A DNA stretch of 64,000 nt, taken from Nannocystis sp. (GTDB lineage Bacteria > Myxococcota_A > Polyangia > Nannocystales > Nannocystaceae). The stretch lies in NCBI RefSeq assembly GCF_016714285.1, contig NZ_JADJNN010000002.1, forward strand, positions 581,001 to 645,000, in the 5' to 3' direction. The notes beneath the pieces were generated by a model. The model worked only from the letters and a program-made list of their open reading frames with translations, made no database searches and was not told the origin of the DNA. The position numbers and the translations under genes are program-made. How positions within the stretch are numbered: the stretch's first letter is position 1; each line of letters begins with the position of its first letter. Of this stretch, positions 21,501-27,255 are shown one piece after another.

Positions 21501-21932
21501 GAGGTCGAAGGAGCGGCCGGAGACCAGCTTCATCGCGTAGAAGGGCTCGCCGCTCGGCCAGCGTCCGGCGCTGTAGACCGGCACGATGCCGGGGTGCTGC
21601 AGGCGGGCGGTGAGGAGGACCTCGCGGACGAAGCGTTGCTCGTCGCCGTGGTCGCCGGCGACCAGCAGCTCCTTGAGGGCGACGGTGCGGCCGAGCACCG
21701 GGTCGCGCGCACGCAGGATGCGGCCGATGCCGCCCTGGGCGAACTGGCCGTCGATGTGGAAGGCGGTGCGGGCGGTGCGGGGGAGCTGGGCCTGTTCACC
21801 TGGCTCTGAGGACATGTCCTCGGAGTCAGCCTCGGCGCGCGGGGTGACGTCACCGTCGAGCGGGGTGGTGGCGATGGCGAGGCGCCGCGGGGTGTGGGCC
21901 AGCGGGTCGCGCGGTGTCGCGGAGGCGGACAT
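18489..21932 (-). CDS. Hanks-type Ser/Thr protein kinase with C-terminal WD40 repeats
   Basis: Membrane-anchored signalling kinase. About 1147 residues from ATG 21932; an upstream ATG at 21995 is possible. The kinase domain (about 55-350) has the glycine loop FAQGGIGRIL, the ATP-binding Lys in VALKELL, catalytic HRDLKPNNVLV, and DWG (VVIDWGLAK) in place of DFG. A membrane helix follows (AALLAAAIALAVVILTVAV). The C-terminal half carries at least ten WD40-like units such as GHTNEVWRVAWSPDQQRIATS, VRVWDLERG and LHGHSENVDHLAYETDG, likely two propellers outside the kinase domain. It is probably a kinase whose activity or partners depend on the propellers. Two copies of a 47-49 bp repeat lie just past the stop. 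It is transcribed convergently with the lipoprotein at 16874. Confidence 0.92.
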   Translation of the reverse strand: MSASATPRDPLAHTPRRLAIATTPLDGDVTPRAEADSEDMSSEPGEQAQLPRTARTAFHIDGQFAQGGIGRILRARDPVLGRTVALKELLVAGDHGDEQRFVREVLLTARLQHPGIVPVYSAGRWPSGEPFYAMKLVSGRSFDLLIAEAQSLSARLALLPHVLAIAETVAFAHAQSIIHRDLKPNNVLVGEFGETVVIDWGLAKQLDEPDLPSTSAHTAHPGPPGQDSVTSQLTHVGSIVGTPGFMSPEQANSAAVDARTDVYALGVILYQTLSGQLPHDADNATEMIFKTVFEAPIPLLQREPQAPEELAAIVDKAMARDPAARYPTAKALADDLRRFQTGQIVGAHRYTAWELLRRLVRRYRAALLAAAIALAVVILTVAVSFTRVSAERDRALRAELAAITRADNLALAQARIFADNDPVATLELLHGLSPAADWRRIRQLAATAQDRGLPVVLQGHQAALSRAVFSADSSRLATTSDDCTLRVWNLSDRTSRPYFGHTNEVWRVAWSPDQQRIATSSRDTTVRVWDLERGDAQVLVGHQAGVRNVAFTPDGNSIYSHSDDHVLRRWDLRSGLGHDIDRCSGNNFLWDEHQVSCVTDAGEVHVHDLSTGLRTDLRADPPTPNRSGAVSPDQRWVAVGTPEPAVWLWNRDGSTRRLLRFDAPPPLPNGSRRDLRFSPDGRHLLVAFESHALATVELASGAVSMRRPHAGYVRRFSFSPDGVLLASVGGDNKVQIWDHQRQSERALAGGPALMIDVQFSPDGSHLAAVGNDPRVFLWSTATLRRHVWSFDSPAVPITAAAARRAAFITPARQVILDTATFEPIREFTPTVPVATASLSHDGTRLLTLDQSSTLSALDTDSGVTLWRTAVPPAALWHHTLALDGQHLLLTSDTVPPRWVELATGAAIALPPTSSMPVVGLIPDRTEILLGERDGLLRVWDPARNELRPLRRYPNAFNATASVPGLPQLVLASDSVLDIWDLDTATSRRIPGHSLQINGIHVARDRSRMATLSRDNRLRVFDFATGELLWSLPSPELLGSRLALSDNGDTLVASENSGAILMWDLSGPPGPATELELRTLHGHSENVDHLAYETDGLVSLGRDGRAIRWVDDLPRDPAALRAWVDEHHEPGAAAPISRSGCLEPPAAQ

Positions 21933-22025
21933 GGGCCGTGTGTGCGGGGGGACGCAGCACCGGACCAGCTTAGGGAAGCGGCGAAGAGCGCACAAGCCGA
22001 GGGGGCGGTGCGAGGGCGCGCGTGG

Positions 22026-22721
22026 TCAGGCGTAGCGGGTGGGGTCGGGGAGCTCGGCCTGGAGGAAGCCCTGGCGGCGCAGGGTGCAGCTGTCGCAGTG
22101 GCCGCAGGCGAGGCTGCCGGTCGGGTCGTAGCAGGAGATCGTGTCGGCGTAGTCGACCGCGAGCTCGTGACCGGCGCGGACGATCTGCGCCTTGCTCAGG
22201 TGGAGCAGCGGGGTGCGCAGCGTGATCGGGCGGCCCTCGACGCCGGCGCGGGTGGCGAGGGTGGCGAGCTGCTGGAAGGCGGCGATGAACTCGGGGCGGC
22301 AGTCGGGGTAGCCGGAGTAGTCGAGGGCGTTGACGCCGAGCCAGATCTCGCTGGCGTCGAGGGCCTCGGCCCAGGCGAGCGCGTAGGCGAGAAACAGGGT
22401 GTTGCGGGCTGGGACGTAGGTGTTGGGGATGGCGCCGAGGCCGGGGGTCGCGTCCTTCGGGACGGCGAGCGGGCTGGCCTTGATCAGCGAGGTGGCGGCG
22501 GCGACGAGGCGACCGACGTGGCCGAGGTCGACGACCTCGTGGGCGCGGGCGCCGAGGCGGGCGGCCTGGCGGCGGGCGCACTCGAGCTCGACGGCGTGGC
22601 GCTGGCCGTAGCCGAAGCTGAGGGCGTGGGTGTGGCGGCCCTCGGCGGCGGCGAGGGCGAGGACGGTGGTGGAGTCGAGGCCGCCGCTGAGGAGGACGAC
22701 CGCACGTGGCGTAAAGGACAT
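22026..22721 (-). CDS. queC: 7-cyano-7-deazaguanine synthase QueC
   Basis: Converts 7-carboxy-7-deazaguanine to preQ0 with ATP and ammonia, in the queuosine and deazapurine pathway. 231 residues, typical length. The PP-loop SGGLDSTTV is at 12-20; NALDYSGYPDCRPEF (about 131-145) is a QueC signature; the zinc site is C197, C206, C209 and C212 (CYDPTGSLACGHCDSC). No other que genes lie nearby, so the cell must make CDG elsewhere. The start codon is inside a palindromic element (22716-22737) that also covers the stop codon of the lipoprotein gene upstream; the two genes are 10 bp apart and probably co-transcribed. Confidence 0.95.
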   Translation of the reverse strand: MSFTPRAVVLLSGGLDSTTVLALAAAEGRHTHALSFGYGQRHAVELECARRQAARLGARAHEVVDLGHVGRLVAAATSLIKASPLAVPKDATPGLGAIPNTYVPARNTLFLAYALAWAEALDASEIWLGVNALDYSGYPDCRPEFIAAFQQLATLATRAGVEGRPITLRTPLLHLSKAQIVRAGHELAVDYADTISCYDPTGSLACGHCDSCTLRRQGFLQAELPDPTRYA

Positions 22722-22737
22722 GTCCGGAGGGTCAGGT
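22716..22737. repeat. interspersed palindrome spanning a stop/start junction
   Basis: A 22-bp copy beginning GGACATGTCCGGAGG contains both the stop codon of the lipoprotein gene (22732-22734) and the start codon of queC (22719-22721). It differs by a single base from the copy at 58590-58611, which lies between two unrelated genes. Confidence 0.8.
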
Positions 22738-23655
22738 GGCCGGCTCGTAGGTCGCGTCCATGACGACGCGGCTCTCGCCGCCGCCCTGGGCGCCGGCGCT
22801 GAAGTTGGTGGTCGACTCGATGTGGGTGCGGACCGGGAGCATGTCGTCGAGGTTGAAGACGATGGTGGACTCGGAGGCGACGTCGACGGAGAGCATCATG
22901 GTTTGGCCGCCCTGGCTGAGCTCCTTGGCGCCGCTGGACTCGGACTCGATCTTGATGTCGGCGATGCGCTTGCCGCTGCTGCTGTCGATCTTGACCAGGG
23001 TGTAGGTGGTCTCGGTCTCCATGTCGATCTCGAGGCCGCCGAAGAAGTTCTCCTTCTCCTCCTTCGAGACCTTGACCGGCTTGCCCTCGGCGAGGCCGTC
23101 TTTGGGCAGCTCCGGCGGGAGGCCGAGGAAGCTGCCGAAGGAGCTCATGTCGAACTCGTCCTCGGGGGTGCCCTCCTTCTTCGGGGCGTTCTCGGGGAGG
23201 GCCTTGCTGGCGTCCTTATCGGAGTCGCCGAGCAGGTTGACGATGCGGGCGCCCTTGGTTTCGAGGAGCTTGGCCTTGAGGTCGGGGACTGGCTTGCCGT
23301 CCTTGGGCTCGGGCTTCATGTTGCCGCTGAGGTCGAAGCTGCGGACCTCGAGCATGCTGAAGCCGACGCGCAGGCGCTCGGCGCCGGAGGGGCTGATGTC
23401 GAGGAGGCCGGTGAGGTCGGCCTTCATCGAGCCGGTCTGGCCGCCGCCGCTGAGGTTGAAGGAGACGTTGAGGTTCTCCTTGAGCTTGGTGGCGGCGGGT
23501 TTGTAGCGGAGGACGATGCCGCCGGCGCTGGGGGCGGTGCCGCCGGGGCTGCCGGCCTCGGGGTTGGCGGAGTCGGCGGTCTTCTTGCACGCGGTGATGG
23601 AGAGGCAGCCGAGGGCGCCGACGAGGGCCAGAGCGGTCGAGAGGTGGCGGAGCAT
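22732..23655 (-). CDS. predicted lipoprotein, DUF6263-like
   Basis: Exported lipoprotein of unknown function, 307 residues. Lipobox SITAC gives Cys23, followed by a short Ala/Gly/Pro linker. The mature part begins IVLRYKPAATKLKENLNVSFNLSGGG and contains repeated beta-strand segments (LTGLLDISPSGAERLRVGF, TYTLVKIDSSSGKRIADIKI, STIVFNLDDMLPVRTHIES), a pattern seen in DUF6263-type proteins that begin with a K-rich amphipathic strand and end in a repeat of the same fold. The assignment is from pattern only. It is upstream of queC in the same operon, but nothing suggests a shared function. Confidence 0.7.
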   Translation of the reverse strand: MLRHLSTALALVGALGCLSITACKKTADSANPEAGSPGGTAPSAGGIVLRYKPAATKLKENLNVSFNLSGGGQTGSMKADLTGLLDISPSGAERLRVGFSMLEVRSFDLSGNMKPEPKDGKPVPDLKAKLLETKGARIVNLLGDSDKDASKALPENAPKKEGTPEDEFDMSSFGSFLGLPPELPKDGLAEGKPVKVSKEEKENFFGGLEIDMETETTYTLVKIDSSSGKRIADIKIESESSGAKELSQGGQTMMLSVDVASESTIVFNLDDMLPVRTHIESTTNFSAGAQGGGESRVVMDATYEPAT

Positions 23656-23776
23656 GGTGGCGGCAACGCTAAACCGTGGGGGCGGGGCGGTGCAACGGCG
23701 GGGTTGTGTGGAAGCGCCGTGATCGCCGCTGCGGGGGGCTGAAACTGGGGGCGGGCTCTGCTAGACAGGGCGCACC

Positions 23777-24706
23777 ATGGTGTTGGAAGTTCTCAAGTCG
23801 ATCTTTGGCCGGCGGATCCGTCTGCCGCGAGACGTGGTGACGCGAGTGCCACGCGCGGCGCGCAAGGCAGCCGAGCCGCAGGTCGCGGCGATTGCCGCGG
23901 CGATCGACGTGATCGCGGCGCTGCCGGGTCTGGCTGACGTCGCCACCACCAAGAAGCTGCCGAAGGGCTTCTTCGCGGCCGTGCAGGCGCTGATGGCCGC
24001 GTATGACGCGTATGTCGCCACGGTGGTGAAGCTGGTGCCGGGGCTGGCCGGGGCGGCGCGGCCGGGCACGCCGGAGGGGTATCACGCGTGTCACGAGCAG
24101 CCGGCGGCGGTGACGGGTGTGGAGGGGCTGGCGATCTACCGGGCGAGTCGGCCGTGGAAGGACTTCGGCCCGGTGGCGCAAGAACTGGCGCGGCTGGGCG
24201 AGCAGCAGTTCAAGGACATTCAGGCGCTGCACACCGGTAAGGACCCGGACAAGATCAGCATGACGGGTGCGGCGGTGCAGCAGGGGCGCATCGAGTTTGC
24301 CCGGCGGGGCGAGCTGTGTCCGTTGCTCGACCCGGAGACGCATCGGTGTCGCGCGTGGGAGCAGCGGCCGTTCGGGTGTCGCATGCACTTCATCCTCGGC
24401 GACGCGAGCGCGGCCGACCCGCGTGACCCGCGCTGGCCGAAGCAGGTCAAGGCGTTCAACGTGCGCATGCCGCTGCGGCAGATGGTGGCGCTCATGCAGA
24501 TCGAGAAGCGCATGTTGCTGACGCCGGCGCCGTTCCTCAACGCCAACCTGTTGCAGTGGGTGCAGTTGACGGAGGGGCAGCAGCTGGCCGAGGTGGGCGA
24601 GGCGCCGCTGCGGTTCTCGCCGGATGGTCAGGCGCCGGTCAGGGCCAATCGCAACCGGCCGGGGGCCAAGAAATTCGCCAAGGAGAAGGAGCGGCGGCGG
24701 AAGTAG
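23777..24706 (+). CDS. YkgJ-type cysteine-cluster protein
   Basis: Probable metal-binding protein of the YkgJ / putative zinc- or iron-chelating family; reaction unknown. 309 residues from ATG 23777. Cysteines C105, C181, C191 and C201 are spaced as in the family, with the typical GELCPLLDPETHRCRAWEQRPFGCRMHF segment (about 178-205; ligands separated by charged residues and R-P before the last Cys). The N-terminal third is a helical, Ala-rich segment; the C terminus is basic (AKKFAKEKERRRK). It is divergent from the DUF6263-like lipoprotein. The last codons are duplicated downstream (24779-24803). Confidence 0.82.
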   Translation: MVLEVLKSIFGRRIRLPRDVVTRVPRAARKAAEPQVAAIAAAIDVIAALPGLADVATTKKLPKGFFAAVQALMAAYDAYVATVVKLVPGLAGAARPGTPEGYHACHEQPAAVTGVEGLAIYRASRPWKDFGPVAQELARLGEQQFKDIQALHTGKDPDKISMTGAAVQQGRIEFARRGELCPLLDPETHRCRAWEQRPFGCRMHFILGDASAADPRDPRWPKQVKAFNVRMPLRQMVALMQIEKRMLLTPAPFLNANLLQWVQLTEGQQLAEVGEAPLRFSPDGQAPVRANRNRPGAKKFAKEKERRRK

Positions 24707-24803
24707 TGCTCGCGGGGTGCTCGTGATGCTCCGGGGTGACGGCTCGCGTAGCGACACGAACCGGAACCGCGAGGCCGTGGCGGCGGAAGTAGTGCTCGCG
24801 GGG
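24693..24803. repeat. 25-bp direct repeat duplicating the end of the YkgJ-type gene
   Basis: Sequence 24693-24717 (contains AAGTAGTGCTCGCGGGG and the stop codon TAG) recurs at 24779-24803, 61 bp further on. The second copy abuts the stop codon of the minus-strand lipoprotein gene at 24805. It is a second instance of a duplicated gene 3-prime end in this window. Confidence 0.85.
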
Positions 24804-24804
24804 C

Positions 24805-25356
24805 TCAGGGGGTGGCGGGCGGCGCCTGGGGCGCGCGAAGCCAGCGGAAGCTGAGGTAGGCGCTCATGCTGCCCTTGCCCTCGCCGCACAGCAGGGTGAC
24901 CTGATAATCGTCGTTGCTGCCGCTGAGCTGGATGCGGCCGTCCTTGTCTTTTTTCTCGAGGTTGGGGACGGCCGGGGACACGGCTTTGTGGAGCGTATCG
25001 ACGCAGGCCTCGCGGGTGGTGCCGGCGGGGAGGGCGAGCAGCATCTGGGTGGAGAACAGGCCCTGCTCGTCGATCTGCGTCCGACCGGAGCTCGTGACGG
25101 CGGCGCCGGGGAAGAGGTCTTGTTGGAACCACGAGGGGTCGCTCGGTCCAGGGACGGGGCCGGTGTGTGTGCCGCCGTGGGCCACGATGGTTTGCTGTTT
25201 GGGTGCCGCTTCTGCGGGAGAATTTGTTGTGGGCTGGACCACGCTTTTGTCTGTTGCCGGTGTACCTGCCGATTGCGGCGAGGCGGCCGGCGCGGCGTAG
25301 TCATTGCCGCTGCACGCGAGGAGGAGGCACAGGGGGAGCGCGAGGGGGCGAGACAT
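24805..25356 (-). CDS. small predicted lipoprotein
   Basis: 183 residues from ATG 25356. I did not recognise a family. The signal peptide ends LLLAC with lipid Cys15; a Ser/Thr/Ala-rich linker runs to about residue 75. The mature domain (about 77-183) has SDPSWFQQDLFPGA, FSTQMLLALPAGTTREAC, a Val-Pro-Asn-Leu-Glu-Lys-Lys segment and CGEGKGSMSAYLSFRWLR. Two Cys (in TTREAC and TLLCGEG) could pair. It is divergent from the TIR gene across 80 bp. A longer open frame extends upstream to 25740 but overlaps the TIR gene and has no coding character. Confidence 0.8.
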   Translation of the reverse strand: MSRPLALPLCLLLACSGNDYAAPAASPQSAGTPATDKSVVQPTTNSPAEAAPKQQTIVAHGGTHTGPVPGPSDPSWFQQDLFPGAAVTSSGRTQIDEQGLFSTQMLLALPAGTTREACVDTLHKAVSPAVPNLEKKDKDGRIQLSGSNDDYQVTLLCGEGKGSMSAYLSFRWLRAPQAPPATP

Positions 25357-25435
25357 GGCGGCGGAGAGTCTATCAGACAGAGGCGAGCTGCAGCTCGAGG
25401 TTGTATGCGCGGAGGAGTTACGACAATGTTGCGGC

Positions 25436-26035
25436 ATGCGCGGGACCTCGACGACGCCCAGCACTCCCACTCCGAAGGCGTCGTCGCGTCCGCTGGAGGA
25501 GGCGCGAGGGCTGACGCGGAGCGGGGTGCTGATCGCGTACAGCCATCGCGATCGTGATCTGCTCGGCGAGCTGCAGGTGCACCTCAAGCCGCTGCAGAAG
25601 GCGTGGATGCTCGACCTGTGGGACGACCTGCGGATCGACGCCGGGCCGCGCGGCGAGGAGGAGCTGCGGCGGGCGATCGCCGCGACGCGGGTGGCGTTGT
25701 TGCTGGTGTCGCCGAGCTTCCTCGGTTCGGAGTTCATCACGTCGGAGACGGAGCGCGCTCTGCCGGTGCTTTTGGCCGCGCAGCAGCACCCGCGCGCCGC
25801 GGTGATGTGCCTGTACCTGCGGCCGGCGCTCGATGTGTTCGCGGACTACCCGTTCATCGACCCGCAGACGGCGATGCCCCGCAGCGTGCGGCTCACGAAT
25901 TTTCACGGGCTCAACGACCCGATGCAGCCGCTGGCGGTGCTGGACAGGCCGGCGCGGCATCAGGTGTTGCAGCTCGCGGCCGAGGAGATCATCAAGGCCG
26001 CGCACCGCAACACGGTGATGACCGCGGCGCAGTGA
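25436..26035 (+). CDS. stand-alone TIR-domain protein
   Basis: TIR domains in bacteria act as NAD+-consuming enzymes or as adaptors in antiphage and signalling systems. 199 residues from ATG 25436. A short Thr/Pro-rich N terminus precedes the TIR fold (about 29-165): GVLIAYSHRDRDLLGELQVHLKPL (box 1), LDLWDDLRIDAGPRGEEEL (BB-loop region, with WDD and RIDAG), RVALLLVSPSFLGSEFITSE. E104 and E106 are the candidate catalytic Glu of the helix that follows, though the spacing to ALPVLL is two residues longer than in the usual FI-x3-ELP pattern. There is no second domain. No TIR-associated partner (Thoeris ThsA, CBASS cyclase, argonaute) lies next to it. Confidence 0.88.
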   Translation: MRGTSTTPSTPTPKASSRPLEEARGLTRSGVLIAYSHRDRDLLGELQVHLKPLQKAWMLDLWDDLRIDAGPRGEEELRRAIAATRVALLLVSPSFLGSEFITSETERALPVLLAAQQHPRAAVMCLYLRPALDVFADYPFIDPQTAMPRSVRLTNFHGLNDPMQPLAVLDRPARHQVLQLAAEEIIKAAHRNTVMTAAQ

Positions 26036-26060
26036 GCTCGTTCAGCGGTTCTTGGGGGCG

Positions 26061-26100
26061 TTGGGGGTCGTTGGGGGTCGTTGGGGGTCGTTGGGGGTCG
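26061..26100. repeat. 10-bp tandem repeat, four perfect units
   Basis: Four exact copies of TTGGGGGTCG at 26061-26100 are flanked by degenerate units (CTTGGGGGCG before, TTGGGACCGG after). It lies 25 bp past the TIR stop codon and is G-rich on the plus strand. Confidence 0.9.
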
Positions 26101-26170
26101 TTGGGACCGGCATCGGCTGGCTTGCGGATGAGCGCGTGGGCGATCTATCCTCCGGACGCTCCGGGGCCGC

Positions 26171-26192
26171 AGTCGCGCGCCTCCGCGCGACT
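26171..26192 (+). promoter_or_regulatory. hairpin immediately before a start codon
   Basis: AGTCGCGCG (26171-26179) and CGCGCGACT (26184-26192) form a perfect 9-bp stem with a CCTC loop, ending 2 nt before ATG 26195. It would cover the normal ribosome-binding site of that start. It may be the TIR terminator, a translational control element, or evidence for a later start. Confidence 0.45.
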
Positions 26193-26194
26193 GC

Positions 26195-27133
26195 ATGCAA
26201 CGTCCCTCCGAGCGCGCGCCCACCTGTCTCTGCACGATCGTCGGCGTCGCCGTGGTGTTCGCGTCGCTGGTGCCGAGCGTGGCGCGAGCCGAGCCGGCGA
26301 TCTCACCGGAGGCGGAGCAGCACTACAACCGCGGGATCACCGAGCGCGACGCGGGGCACTATGCGGTCGCGGCGAGCGAGTTCGCGGCGGCCTACGAGGG
26401 GATCCCGGAGTCGTCGCACCTGCGGGCGGGCGTGCTGTTCGAGATGGTCGATGTGCAGCGCGCCGCGTTCTCGGCGGGGGGACGCGTCCGCGGCAAGGAG
26501 CACCCGGCGGCGCATCTGTGTGCGGCCGACAAGGCGCTGTCCGAGTTCATCGACGCGACGGAGCTGGCGCGCGGCCGCAAGGGCAAGCGCTCGCCGGACA
26601 CGGTGCGGGCGATCGAGCTGCGGACGGACCTCCGCAAGCAGGTCGCCGCGGCGCAGCAGACGGCGCCGGAGCTCGACTGCGCGACGGTCGAGTACCCGCG
26701 TGACGATGTCGTCGCCGTGACGCCGCCGACCGAGCCAGGCGAGACCTCGACGAAGAAGCCACAGCGACCGCCGCGCAAGATCGACAAGCCGCTGGTGATC
26801 GCGGGCGGCGTGCTGACGGGGGTGGGCCTGGCGATGGTGGGCTTGATGGCGGCGGGTCTGGTACGAGGTAAGCGGGCGGAGGCCGATGGCGACGCCCTGG
26901 TCGCGGCGATGCCGACCCTGCCCGCCGAACACCCGGCGCTGCAGGAGATCGACCACGACGGCAAGGTCGGCAACCGGATGGCGATCGCGGGCGGCGTGAT
27001 CGCGGGGCTCGCCCTCGGGGCGGGCGTCGGCTTGCTGGTGGTGGGCCTGCGCGGCGGGCGAACGAACAAGGTGGCCGTGGCGCCCACGATGTCGCCGCGG
27101 GCCCTCGGGCTGGCGCTGCGCTGGCAGTTCTAG
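26195..27133 (+). CDS. exported TPR-like protein with two C-terminal membrane segments
   Basis: 312 residues, function unknown. An N-terminal signal (about 12-32, IVGVAVVFASLVPSVARAE) is followed by a helical repeat region: EAEQHYNRGITERDAGHYAVAASEFAAAYEGIPES resembles one TPR unit, then CAADKALSEFIDATELARG. After a Pro/Lys/Arg-rich linker (about 180-200) come two hydrophobic stretches (LVIAGGVLTGVGLAMVGLMAAGL and MAIAGGVIAGLALGAGVGLLVVG). The end APTMSPRALGLALRWQF resembles a short outer-membrane-like beta segment. This layout recurs in myxobacterial proteins located near kinases, and a kinase follows 122 bp downstream. The hairpin at the start codon makes the exact start uncertain. Confidence 0.82.
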   Translation: MQRPSERAPTCLCTIVGVAVVFASLVPSVARAEPAISPEAEQHYNRGITERDAGHYAVAASEFAAAYEGIPESSHLRAGVLFEMVDVQRAAFSAGGRVRGKEHPAAHLCAADKALSEFIDATELARGRKGKRSPDTVRAIELRTDLRKQVAAAQQTAPELDCATVEYPRDDVVAVTPPTEPGETSTKKPQRPPRKIDKPLVIAGGVLTGVGLAMVGLMAAGLVRGKRAEADGDALVAAMPTLPAEHPALQEIDHDGKVGNRMAIAGGVIAGLALGAGVGLLVVGLRGGRTNKVAVAPTMSPRALGLALRWQF

Positions 27134-27255
27134 GGGTTCCTTCGGAGCTGGCTCTTGGGTCAGCTCGTCGGCTGGTCCAGACGCATGGGCGACTCTGCCC
27201 GGGCGGGCTCTGCGGGCCGCGATCGAAGCTGGAGAATCCGCTATGCTGCGGGCGG

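Noticed and set aside
25436..26035. Reading the TIR gene as part of Thoeris or CBASS
   Set aside because: No ThsA-like SIR2/SLOG gene, cyclase, or other effector partner is adjacent.
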